Assembly (NCBI RefSeq): GCF_003612055.1 | Contig: NZ_RAWB01000004.1 | Location: forward strand, 1 to 59,090 | Source: Corallococcus llansteffanensis | GTDB lineage: Bacteria > Myxococcota > Myxococcia > Myxococcales > Myxococcaceae | Length of the DNA stretch: 59,090 nucleotides | Reading direction: 5' to 3' | Part shown: positions 25,517 through 33,900 of the stretch, piece after piece | Layout of the letters: each line of letters opens with the position of its first letter | Numbering within the stretch: the first letter of the stretch is position 1 | Position numbers and translations under genes: made by a program | Notes under the pieces: generated by a model | The model's input: the letters and a program-made list of their open reading frames with translations, nothing else | Told to the model about the DNA's origin: nothing | Databases searched by the model: none

Positions 25517-26200
25517 TCAGTCCACGTAGGGGTGCTCAGGACCGGGCGTCAGCCACTTCCCGCCGGGCGCGTAACAGGCGGGGTATTCGTCGTTGAAGAC
25601 CTTGTGCACGTCGCCAGGGACAGGCAGGACGTTGTCGGGCGCCACCGGCGGTCCCCCATGGGCCAGGTCGAAGATGTGGTGCCCCGGCCAGCTCTTCCCC
25701 TTGCTGGCTGGCCAGGTGCCGAACTCGGAGCCCCACGCATTCCGGAAGCGCTCGCGCGTGTTGTCCCACTTGTCGCGGCGCAACTGCAGATCCGTCACCT
25801 TCGGGTAGTCGCAGCAGCAGTGGGTGATGGCCAGTCGCCCGCCAGCCGCCGCGGGCATGAGCATGAATCGCCCCTGCCAGTCTCCCTTGAAGTCGGCCAG
25901 CCAGATGCAGCCCCTGAGGGCATGCCCCTGTGCCGCACATTTCGTCTCACAGCGGGACATGAAGGCGACGCTGCACTGCCAGGGCCCGTAGTAGATGGTG
26001 GTGCGTACCTGGCCGCCATCCGGGCTGGGGATGGTCGGGCCCACCCACTTCGCGGACGCAGGGCGGCCGACGGTGCCGGTGGTGGCCGAGCCGCAGCCTA
26101 CGAAGGCGAGGACGAGGGTGGCGCTCGCGGCGCGCTGCAGGGGGCGGACGGCTATCACGCCAAAACGTGATAGCGCGGCCCGTGCGGCAAGTGAAGTCAC
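25517..26200 (-). CDS. Lipoprotein with C-terminal HNH-like nuclease motif, candidate toxin
   Basis: This protein of 227 residues carries a lipoprotein signal peptide with lipobox around FVGC. The middle part is rich in cysteine (WQCSVAFMSRCETKC and THCCCDYP), suggesting disulfides or metal binding. The C-terminal 60 residues contain PGHHIFDLAHGG followed by DNVLPVPGDVHKVFNDEY. A double His and a later Asn and His in this spacing are typical of HNH/Endo VII-type nuclease toxins. The SMI1-like gene just downstream is its likely immunity gene. Two starts are possible, both GTG: 26200 (used here), and 26158, which gives a more standard 22-residue signal peptide. How it would reach another cell is unknown; lipidation suggests delivery from the outer membrane. 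Confidence 0.72.
   Translation of the reverse strand: MTSLAARAALSRFGVIAVRPLQRAASATLVLAFVGCGSATTGTVGRPASAKWVGPTIPSPDGGQVRTTIYYGPWQCSVAFMSRCETKCAAQGHALRGCIWLADFKGDWQGRFMLMPAAAGGRLAITHCCCDYPKVTDLQLRRDKWDNTRERFRNAWGSEFGTWPASKGKSWPGHHIFDLAHGGPPVAPDNVLPVPGDVHKVFNDEYPACYAPGGKWLTPGPEHPYVD
26151..26174 (-). promoter_or_regulatory. Perfect hairpin at the alternative start of the toxin gene
   Basis: GCTATCACG (26151-26159) and CGTGATAGC (26166-26174) form a perfect 9-base inverted repeat around a 6-base spacer. On the coding strand the possible GTG start at 26158 lies inside the second arm. It could be an operator or an RNA hairpin that limits translation. Confidence 0.4.
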
Positions 26201-26428
26201 CCGGAGCCTTCACCGGGGCGCGTTGGTAGGTCATGGCGGACAGCCTGACGCCGCGTCGCACGGGCACGCAGTCCGCGTTCCACGGGAACGCACGCCTGGG
26301 CTCCTGTCCGCACACGCCGGAGCCAGGGGCCTGGGGCGGCGGTCTGTCCTGAGGGCGGCATATCGGATGCACCAGCCAGGAGCATGCACGCGCGCCGCAG
26401 GCGGTCAGTGGATGCAGCTGGCTCGGTC

Positions 26429-27502
26429 ATGACTCACCGGGCCTGGGGCATGTTGCTCTGTCTCGGCTTGCTCCTGTCCCCCCACGTGAGCGCGGCGGAG
26501 GCGCCGCCAGGGGCTGGGCCGCGCAAGGTCTACGTGAGCTTCGCCCTGTCGGGCTTGAGCAGCGTTGACGACGTCAACGAGACCTTCGACGCGGACTTCT
26601 ACATGCGGCTGCGTTGGTACGACCCCACGCTCGTCGACACGCCGCTCGGGAACCTGGACGCGCCTCCCGCGTGGCGCCCGAACCTGGAGATCATCAACGC
26701 CAAGAGCGTCTCCAAGCAATTGGAGGAGGACACCTATCAACTGGTGGCGCCCGGCGTCGTGCAGACGGTGAACCGCTACCGGGTCACGCTCGCCAGCAAC
26801 CTGGACTTGCGCCTGTTCCCCTTCGACGAACAGGACCTGCCCATCCTCATCGAGGACTTCCAGCACTCCAAGGAGGAGCTGGTGCTGGTCCATGAGCTCG
26901 TGCAGGGGCCACTCCAGCGGGCGGAGTCGCTCGCGGAGTGCAACGCCCCCCTTCATGGAGACGACGTCCTGGAGCTGGCCGCCAACGGTCCGTCGGAGTG
27001 GGAGCTCCACGGGGTCCGCGTCGGAACCGGGATGCATCGCTATACCTTCTTCGACGACGTCGGCTATTCGCGCTTCAACATCACCGTCCACGTCGAGCGG
27101 CGTCCCCAGTACTACGTCTTCAAGCTCATCCTGGTCCTGATGCTGCTCGTGCTGGCCCCCTGCGTGGTCTTCTTCCTGGACCCGGAGAGCCTGGGCGAGC
27201 GCAGCGGCATCTGCATCACCGCGCTGTTGGCGATCATCGCCCACAACTACATCGCCAGCACCATCCTGCCGCGCATCGCCTACCTGTGCGTGATGGACTA
27301 CTTCATGTTCGGCGGCCAGGCGGTGCTGTTCCTCCTCGTCGTGGAGAGCCTCTGCGTGCACCAGTTGGTGAAGCGCTCCCAGGGCACGGCGTACGAAGCC
27401 CGCGCCCTGCGGCTCACCCGGGGGCTGGACCGTGTCTGTCTGTATTCCATTCCTCCCGCGCTGATCCTGGCGGGAGTGGCGATCTACACGCTGTATGCCT
27501 GA
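26429..27502 (+). CDS. Pentameric ligand-gated ion channel (prokaryotic Cys-loop receptor homologue)
   Basis: This protein of 357 residues has the layout of the pLGIC family, with GLIC and ELIC as bacterial relatives. A signal peptide ends near HVSAAEA. The extracellular beta-sandwich covers about 30-225, starting VYVSFALSGLSSVDD and with the family signature TFDADFYMRLRWYDPTL. Four membrane segments follow: M1 about 229-250 (with APCVVFFLDP), M2 about 258-280 (pore lining, SGICITALLAIIAHNYIAS), M3 about 281-307, M4 about 336-357. The two cysteines of the eukaryotic Cys loop are absent, as usual in bacteria. The next gene begins 10 bases after the stop. The start at 26429 fits the signal peptide; an ATG at 26384 would add 15 residues. 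Ligand and ion selectivity are unknown. Confidence 0.9.
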   Translation: MTHRAWGMLLCLGLLLSPHVSAAEAPPGAGPRKVYVSFALSGLSSVDDVNETFDADFYMRLRWYDPTLVDTPLGNLDAPPAWRPNLEIINAKSVSKQLEEDTYQLVAPGVVQTVNRYRVTLASNLDLRLFPFDEQDLPILIEDFQHSKEELVLVHELVQGPLQRAESLAECNAPLHGDDVLELAANGPSEWELHGVRVGTGMHRYTFFDDVGYSRFNITVHVERRPQYYVFKLILVLMLLVLAPCVVFFLDPESLGERSGICITALLAIIAHNYIASTILPRIAYLCVMDYFMFGGQAVLFLLVVESLCVHQLVKRSQGTAYEARALRLTRGLDRVCLYSIPPALILAGVAIYTLYA

Positions 27503-27512
27503 AGGAGAGCCC

Positions 27513-28649
27513 ATGAACCCCCACGACAAGCCCTTGCAGCCCGTTGTCCAGGAGTTGAAGCAGCTCATCGCCCGGAACGGCTGGGAGGACCGGTTCGCCC
27601 AGGCCATCCAGGACGCCCGGCGCTACAATGTGCCCGCCCTCCGCCACATCGAGAACCTGGATGACTACCTCCAGTGGATGAGCGGCCTGCTGGAGTGGGT
27701 GCCCTCCGAGACGCATAACGGCCGGCACATCTACAATCACATCTGCGAGTTCTACTTCTTCCTGGACCAGAAGCCGGTGCGCGAGCTCCAGAACCGCATC
27801 CTCCCGGGCCAGCAGGCGCCGGAGTTGACGGAGCTCTCCCGGTGGATGGTGGCCTACGCCAACGCCTGGGGGCGCTTCCTGGACACGCCCGAGTCGCTCA
27901 CGCCGGAGTCGCTGCGCTCGTTCTACGACGCCCCGGCCTACAACATGACCGAGTACATGCCGGCCCCCAGCGGCTGGAAGACCTTCAACCAGTTCTTCGC
28001 CCGCAACTACAAGCCGGGGATGCGGCCCATCGCGTCCATCGGGGATGACCGGGTGATTGTCTCGCCAGCGGACTCCACCTTCGTGGGGTGGTGGCAGATC
28101 AACGAGGCGTCCACCATCACGGTGAAGAGCCTCACCTGGTCCGTCATGGAGCTGCTGGAGGGCAGCCCCTACCGCGAGCGGTTCAAGGGCGGCGTCTTCA
28201 TGCACAGCTTCCTCAACACGACGGACTACCACCGCCTGCACGTGCCGCTGCCCGGCAGGGTGCTGGAGTCGCGCGTGATTCACGGCCAGGTGTACCTGGA
28301 CGTCGTGGCGGCGCCGGACGCGGACGGGACGCACCGGCTCCACGCGTTGCGCCAGATGGATGCCGAGGACGGCACGGGCTACCAGTTCGCGCAGGCGCGC
28401 GGCCTGCTGGTGCTGGACACGCCCGCGGGTCTGGTGGCGGTGCTGCCCATTGGAATGGCGCAGGTGTCCTCCGTGGTGATGACCGCGGAGGTGGGCAAGA
28501 AGCTGCACAAGGGCGAGGAGTTCGCCTACTTCCAGTTCGGAGGCTCGGACATCGTCGTGCTGTTCGAGGCCGCGAGCAGCGTCGGGCTGATGGCCCGACC
28601 CAACGTGCACTACAACCAGGGCAGTTGGATCGGTCAGGCCTTCCCCTGA
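27513..28649 (+). CDS. PsiD-like phosphatidylserine decarboxylase-family protein
   Basis: This protein of 378 residues has an N-terminal PSDC-type domain at about 25-165 (HICEFYFFLDQ, WMVAYANAWG, FLDTPESLTPESL, MPAPSGWKTFNQFF) and a PSD catalytic domain after it (VIVSPADSTFVGWW, FMHSFLNTTDYHRLHVPLPG, AVLPIGMAQVSSVV). The self-processing site reads FGGSD with Ser345 the predicted pyruvoyl precursor. Known PSD enzymes have LGST there, whereas this domain pairing is that of the soluble amino-acid-acting branch, such as fungal tryptophan decarboxylase PsiD. No membrane segment is present. Activity on a free amino acid rather than phosphatidylserine is therefore likely but inferred. AAGGAG precedes the ATG, and cotranscription with the channel gene is very probable. 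Confidence 0.88.
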   Translation: MNPHDKPLQPVVQELKQLIARNGWEDRFAQAIQDARRYNVPALRHIENLDDYLQWMSGLLEWVPSETHNGRHIYNHICEFYFFLDQKPVRELQNRILPGQQAPELTELSRWMVAYANAWGRFLDTPESLTPESLRSFYDAPAYNMTEYMPAPSGWKTFNQFFARNYKPGMRPIASIGDDRVIVSPADSTFVGWWQINEASTITVKSLTWSVMELLEGSPYRERFKGGVFMHSFLNTTDYHRLHVPLPGRVLESRVIHGQVYLDVVAAPDADGTHRLHALRQMDAEDGTGYQFAQARGLLVLDTPAGLVAVLPIGMAQVSSVVMTAEVGKKLHKGEEFAYFQFGGSDIVVLFEAASSVGLMARPNVHYNQGSWIGQAFP

Positions 28650-29863
28650 GCCCCGGTCTGGAAGTGACCCGGGGAGCTGAAGGCATCCGCATATTCCGGA
28701 AGCATGAACCCGGTGGCCGCGTGGGTGACGAGCTTCTCGAACACGCGCTCCAGCGGCTTCGTGGTGAGGAGTCCATAGATGTGATTGCGCAGGAACAGAC
28801 CGGCCCGTGTGCGGGGCGCGAAGAACCCGCCCACGTGGCTCGCACCGCCCTGGCACTTCGTCGCATAGGGCCGCAGCCGGGCCTCGAAGCGCGCGAACGC
28901 CTGGGCGTGCGCACCCGGATTCGCGAGCAGCTCCCCCGCGAGCACGTAGGCACCCACCATCGCCAGGGGTGTGCCCTGTCCTCCCAGGGTGCCGCCCCAC
29001 GCCGCGTCTCCCAGCAGGACCACGCGCCCGTGTGAGTAGCGCGGGAGGCGGACGGAGCTGATGGCATCGAAGTAGAGGTCCTCCGCCCCGCGCAGCGCCT
29101 CCAGAAGCTGCGCGGTCCTCCAGCCCGCGCCCGCGAAGGCCTTGGACACCGCTTCGCGCGCCGCGTCCGGGGAATGCTCGTGGGGCCGGAGGGGCGCGCC
29201 GGTGAACACGAACAGCGCGCGGGCTTCGTCCTCGGCACGGGCGCTGGTGACGCACACCCCACGGCCGGGCTCGCTGTAGATGACGCCTCGCTGCCGCAGG
29301 CCGAGCACGTTCGGCAGCGTGCAGCCCACGACGCGGAAACCGTGGTGCCTCAGGTGGCGTTCATTCACACCGAAGACGCGTGAGCGCACATTCGAGCGCA
29401 GGCCATCCGCGCCCACCACCAGGTCAAAGCGCTCCGCAGCGTGCTGCTCGAATTCGACCTCCACTGCCTGGGGCGTTTCGTGGAGCGCGGTGGGGCTGTC
29501 CCCGAAGCGGTACTCCACCTGCTCGCGGGTGCGCTCGAAGAGCAGTTGGCAGAGGTCCCCGCGTTGGAGCTCCACGTCCCCGCTCATCATCAGCGCGGGC
29601 AGCTCTGCCACCGTCCGGCCCGTGGTATCGACGAGGGCCTGGGCCCCCAGCCGCGTGCGCCGTTCATGGATGGCCTCCCACAGCCCCATGCGCTCCAGCA
29701 CGGCGCGGTGCACGGGACCCCGGAAGTCGACGGCCTGCCCGCCGGTGCGCAGAGCGCGGGCGCGTTCGACGACGGTGACCCGCCAGCCTTGCCGGGAGAG
29801 CCACCCTGCGAGTGACGGGCCTGCGATTCCTGCTCCAACGACAAGGACGTGGGGATGGGTCAT
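28634..29863 (-). CDS. FAD-dependent monooxygenase (PHBH/TetX-like family)
   Basis: This protein of 409 residues is a class A flavin monooxygenase, using NAD(P)H and O2 to hydroxylate small molecules. The FAD-binding Rossmann motif is VVGAGIAGPSLAGWL at the N-terminus. A second FAD motif is VVGADGLRSNVR at about 158, and the GD motif is LLGDAAWGGTLGGQGTPLA near 300. The C-terminal part after about 340 (LRNHIYGL) is helical. Its coding end overlaps that of the decarboxylase by 16 bases, tail to tail. A TGCGTAC-N3-GTACGCA dyad sits three bases before its ATG, and the divergent gene encodes a GntR-TetR fusion, so it is probably under that regulator's control. The substrate is unknown; antibiotic modification is one possibility. 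Confidence 0.88.
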   Translation of the reverse strand: MTHPHVLVVGAGIAGPSLAGWLSRQGWRVTVVERARALRTGGQAVDFRGPVHRAVLERMGLWEAIHERRTRLGAQALVDTTGRTVAELPALMMSGDVELQRGDLCQLLFERTREQVEYRFGDSPTALHETPQAVEVEFEQHAAERFDLVVGADGLRSNVRSRVFGVNERHLRHHGFRVVGCTLPNVLGLRQRGVIYSEPGRGVCVTSARAEDEARALFVFTGAPLRPHEHSPDAAREAVSKAFAGAGWRTAQLLEALRGAEDLYFDAISSVRLPRYSHGRVVLLGDAAWGGTLGGQGTPLAMVGAYVLAGELLANPGAHAQAFARFEARLRPYATKCQGGASHVGGFFAPRTRAGLFLRNHIYGLLTTKPLERVFEKLVTHAATGFMLPEYADAFSSPGHFQTGAQGKA

Positions 29864-29865
29864 GG

Positions 29866-29882
29866 TGCGTACGGTGTACGCA
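29866..29882. promoter_or_regulatory. Candidate operator directly before the FAD monooxygenase start
   Basis: TGCGTAC and GTACGCA form a perfect inverted repeat with a 3-base spacer, three bases upstream of the ATG at 29863. It lies where a repressor would block transcription or ribosome access, and no Shine-Dalgarno sequence is visible. Confidence 0.5.
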
Positions 29883-29976
29883 GACGCCTTCCTCCACAAC
29901 GGGACCCCGGAGGATGTCGCCGGGTGTACTAGCTCAGGCGGGATGCGTGGGGCAGGGGCTGCGCCCACGGACCCGC

Positions 29977-29988
29977 TGTACTAGTACA
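29977..29988. promoter_or_regulatory. Candidate operator before the GntR-TetR fusion gene
   Basis: TGTACTAGTACA is a perfect 12-base palindrome seven bases before the ATG at 29996. A partial copy, TGTACTAG, occurs at 29925-29932. Both share the GTAC core with the dyad at the divergent monooxygenase. Confidence 0.5.
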
Positions 29989-29995
29989 AGAGACC

Positions 29996-30925
29996 ATGGC
30001 CATGGCTCCGTACCAGCGCATCGTCGACGACGTGAAGCGGCAGCTGCGCACCGGGGCGTTGCAGCCCGGTGACCGGCTGCCCTCCACGCGGGAGCTTGCC
30101 CGGCGGTGGAAGGTCGCGCTCGCGACGGCGGCGCATGCCCTGCGGACGCTGGCCCAGGAGGGCGTGGTGAAGACCGTGCCGCGCATCGGGACGGTCGTCG
30201 CCGGAGGGCCGTCCCGGTCCGGTGCGGCGCGGGGCTCGGCGGACGTGACGCGTGAGCGCATCGTGCGCGCGGCGATCGCCATCGCGGATGACGAGGGATT
30301 GCCGGCGCTGTCCATTCGCGGGGTCGCGTCGAAGCTCGGCCAGCCGGTGATGTCGCTCTACCGCTACGTGGCGAGCAAGGATGTGCTGCTCTTCATGATG
30401 GCGGAACTCGCCTTCGCGGAGGAGCCGCTGCCGGCGAAGCCTCCGGCCGGGTGGCGCGCGCAGCTGGAGCTGGCCGCCCGGCTGGAGTGGCGCGTCTTCA
30501 AGCGCCATCCCTGGCTCGCGCGCGTGGTGAACCTCACGCGGCCCCAGCCGCAGGAGAACGCGCTCGCGTTCGCGGACTGGGTCATGCGGGCGTTGGAGGA
30601 GACGCGGCTGCCGGCGCAGGAGGCGATGCGCGTCCACGTGTTGCTCCATGCGTTCGTGCAGGGCATCGCGGTCAACCTCGAGTCCGAGGCCGACGCCGTT
30701 GCTCAGTCCGGCATGAACGACGAGGAGTTCATGCGGCGCAACGAGGCGAACTTCTTCCGTGTCGCGACGTCGGGGCGCTTCCCTCACTTCGAGAAGGTGC
30801 TGACCGGCCTGCGCACGGGGTTCGACCTCGACTTCGATGAGCTGTTCGAGCTGGGCCTGGGCGTGTGGCTCGACGGGTTGGAGGCGCGGCTCGCGAGGAG
30901 GCCCGGCCTCGCGAAGCCACGCTGA
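29996..30925 (+). CDS. GntR-TetR fusion transcriptional regulator
   Basis: This protein of 309 residues carries two DNA-binding domains. Residues 1-70 form a GntR winged helix (YQRIVDDVKRQLRTGALQPG, RLPSTRELARRWKV, LRTLAQEGVVKTVPR). Residues 80-140 form a TetR helix-turn-helix (RERIVRAAIAIADDEGLPAL, GVASKLGQPVMSLYRYVASKD). The rest matches the helical ligand-binding domain of TetR proteins of the tetracycline-repressor C-terminal type. The divergent FAD monooxygenase is the natural target. Two kinds of dyad lie between the genes, TGTACTAGTACA near this gene and TGCGTAC-N3-GTACGCA near the enzyme, so each domain may have its own site. Autoregulation is likely from the palindrome's position. 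The two possible ATGs at 29996 and 30002 differ by two residues. Confidence 0.9.
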   Translation: MAMAPYQRIVDDVKRQLRTGALQPGDRLPSTRELARRWKVALATAAHALRTLAQEGVVKTVPRIGTVVAGGPSRSGAARGSADVTRERIVRAAIAIADDEGLPALSIRGVASKLGQPVMSLYRYVASKDVLLFMMAELAFAEEPLPAKPPAGWRAQLELAARLEWRVFKRHPWLARVVNLTRPQPQENALAFADWVMRALEETRLPAQEAMRVHVLLHAFVQGIAVNLESEADAVAQSGMNDEEFMRRNEANFFRVATSGRFPHFEKVLTGLRTGFDLDFDELFELGLGVWLDGLEARLARRPGLAKPR

Positions 30926-30964
30926 ACCGGAGGCTCACGGCTCGTGGCGCTCCGGCTCCGGAGG

Positions 30965-33900
30965 TCATTGGACGGAGGCCGGTGTGGACCCGACGAAGAC
31001 CTGCGTCAGCCATTGCGTGGTGTTCCCCGCCGCGTCCGTCGCGCTGATCAGCAATGCGACCTGGCCCCAGTTCACCAGGTCCACCGTATGGGTGACCGTG
31101 CCCGTGCCGCTCTCGATCCGGCTGGACTCCACCCACTGCGTCAGCACCGTCGTCGGCGAGGCATCCTGGACGGAGGACCGCACGGCGACCACGGGGCTCG
31201 CGAGGACTTCGTCCGGCAGGGGGGAGAGGAGGGTGAGCACGGGCGGCGTGAGGTCCACCGTCACCGTCGTCTGCCGCTGGAGGATGGCGCCGCGCGTGTC
31301 GATGGCGGTCAGCTCCACGGAATGAGTGCCCTCGGCCAGGTCCAGCCAGGTGATGACGAAGCCTCCGCTGAGGTCCGGCGTCACGGGGATGGGCGCGCCT
31401 CCGTCCACCCGGAAGAATGCGGTGGCGATGGGCGCGTTGCCCGGCACGGGCGTGGTCCAGCCGCAGGCCATGAGGTTCGTCTCACGCGTGTAGCGCGGCA
31501 GGTTGCACATCGTGACGTTCGGGGGACTGCCCAGCTCCGGGTCCGTGACGTGGAGAGTGGACACGCACGAGGCCTGGTTTCCGCCCAGGTCCGTGGCGGT
31601 GTACGTCACGGCCGTGGTGCCGACCGGGTAGACGCCGGCCGCGGGGCCGGAGACCTGGGGCGGAGCGCAGGTGTCGCTCGCGGTGGCCATGCCAGGGACC
31701 ACCGTGGCGCCCTCCGGGCCCGTGCGTCCGACGATGACGGGGGCAGGGCAGACGAGCGTGGGCGGCTGCGTGTCCCGCACCGTCACCGGGACCGTACACT
31801 GGGAGCGCAGGCCCGCGCCGTCCGTGGCCGTGCAGGTCGCGATGGTGGTGCCCGGCGGGAAGAGGCCACCGGAAGCCGGCGTGCAGTCCGGGGTCACCGC
31901 GCTGCAGTTGTCCGTGGCCGTCGCCGTGAAGCTCGCGGTCGCGCCGCCGCCGCCACACTCCAGTTCCGGCACGGCGCCGCACACGACCGCGGGCGGGGTC
32001 TCATCCCGGACCGTCACCGTGGCCTCGCACGAGGCGCTCAGGCCCGCGCTGTCCGTGCACGTCAGCGTCGCCCGGTGCGAGCCCAACGGGTACGGGCAGG
32101 CCGGCGTCTGCACGCAGCTCACGGTGTCGCCCGGGTCCGGATCATACGAGCCGTCATCCACCGAGCCACAGCCACTGCACGCACCGCCCGCCGGGACCGT
32201 CACGCTCCGGCAGCGGGCCACGGGCGGCCGGTTGACGCAGGAGCCGGCCCCGCATGACGGGCCATCCACCGGGTCGTCCCAGACGCGCTGCTCGAGGGCG
32301 GTGGCCGGCTCGGCCATGCCTTCGCTGAAGGCGAAGACCTGGATGGCGTTGTCACAGGCCTGCAAAGGCGCGTGGAAGGAGAAGCGCGGGTCGGTGCCGC
32401 AGTTCGTGCAGAGCGTGACCTCCGGACCGCCGTTGAGCCGGTACCAGATGCGGTCCACCTGCGCGGGCAGGCTCCTCACCTGTCCGGAGACCGTCCCAGA
32501 AGCAGAGGTGGCACAACCCGGCGCCCCGTCCAGACTCACGGCCAGCGGCGGCACCAGCTTGAGCCGTTGCCCGCAGCCCAGCGTCACGCCCAGGGGCGCG
32601 AAGGTGGCGGTGTTCACCGTGCCTGAATCACTCACCATGGAGGCCCCGGGGCGGAGGGTGAACCCGCCCTGGGGCAGCGCCAGGGAGATCTGTCCCTGGG
32701 TTTCCGCGTACTGGGCGGGGTTCGGGACGTTCACGGCGGCGGGGGTTCCCTGAAAGAGGCCGCTCGCCACATAGGCCGCGGGCTGGCCGCGCCAATCCTT
32801 GCCCGTGAACTGTCCGGACACCTCCACCGTGGGGTTGAAGAAGCGCCCCTGCGCGGAGGTGTATTGCAATTGCACCTCGTTGAAGCAGTACTCGTGGTCG
32901 ATGCGGAAGCGCTCCCCGGGGCCCAGGTCGGCGGTGTAGCCACTCGTGGGCTGGGTGCGGAGCGAGAGCGAGCCGTACCGGTAGCGCTCTGGCTCATACA
33001 GCCCCGGCCGCGTGGTGAAGGGAGTGCTGCCCGCGGGCTCGGACCAGAAGCGCAGGTACATCGCGCCCTGGAACCAGCGGTACGTCAAATCATGGGGGCC
33101 CGGCAGCACGTGCTCATACGTGGAAGCCAGCTCGCCACGCGCCGCATCGAACGTTCCGGGAAAGGAGGTCCGACTGGAGCCTCCGGGCGCCTCCGCCACG
33201 AAGGACGTCCCCCGGTTTCCGATACTCACGACATCCGGGGTGCCATCCCCGTTGGTATCGATGTCCGCCTCGAAGAAGAGGGACTGGAGGGTGCTCCGGG
33301 CGCCGGGATGCGCTGGAGTGAAAGGATCCGCCAATCGGACGGCACCATAGAAATAGGCCGGGTGCATGTCGAAAGCGTGACGCGTCACCCCGTCCACCTG
33401 CCGTGTCATGGGGGTGGTCTGCCCCGCCACGACGGAGAAGGGCTCCAGGTTGGGCGTGTAGGCCTCCGTGAAGGCCCGGCCCGAGCGCAGATACACAATG
33501 GCATTCATCGAATAGGCGTCCACGGGCAGGCCGGACAGCGTCCACCAGGTTGACGGGGCGCTCACGGGACGCCAGGGGCCGTGCAGCACCAGGTTCCGGG
33601 AGTTGGGTCCCGGAATCAGGAGCCGTACCGAGGACTGGGCGGGGTGGATGGGTTCACCGTGGAGTTCGAAGGGGCCTGTCAATGAGCCCACGGCCTGAGG
33701 CTCCGGGGGCGCCACGGGGATGCACATCCGGACGACCTCGTCGCATGCAGCGCCGACCTGCACGGGGATCGTCCTCGTGACCGTGCCCGTGGAACTGGAG
33801 AGGGCATAGGTGAGCGTGGTGGCCTGGGGCGTGCCCGCGTTGACATAGGCCGTGTAGGGCCCCGTGCCGTGGAAGGGGAAGTTCCGGATGTTGAGCGCGG

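Noticed and set aside
30926..30964. CCGGAG/CTCCGG pairing between the convergent fusion-regulator and HYR genes
   Set aside because: Only six bases pair and there is no T-tract; not convincing as a terminator.
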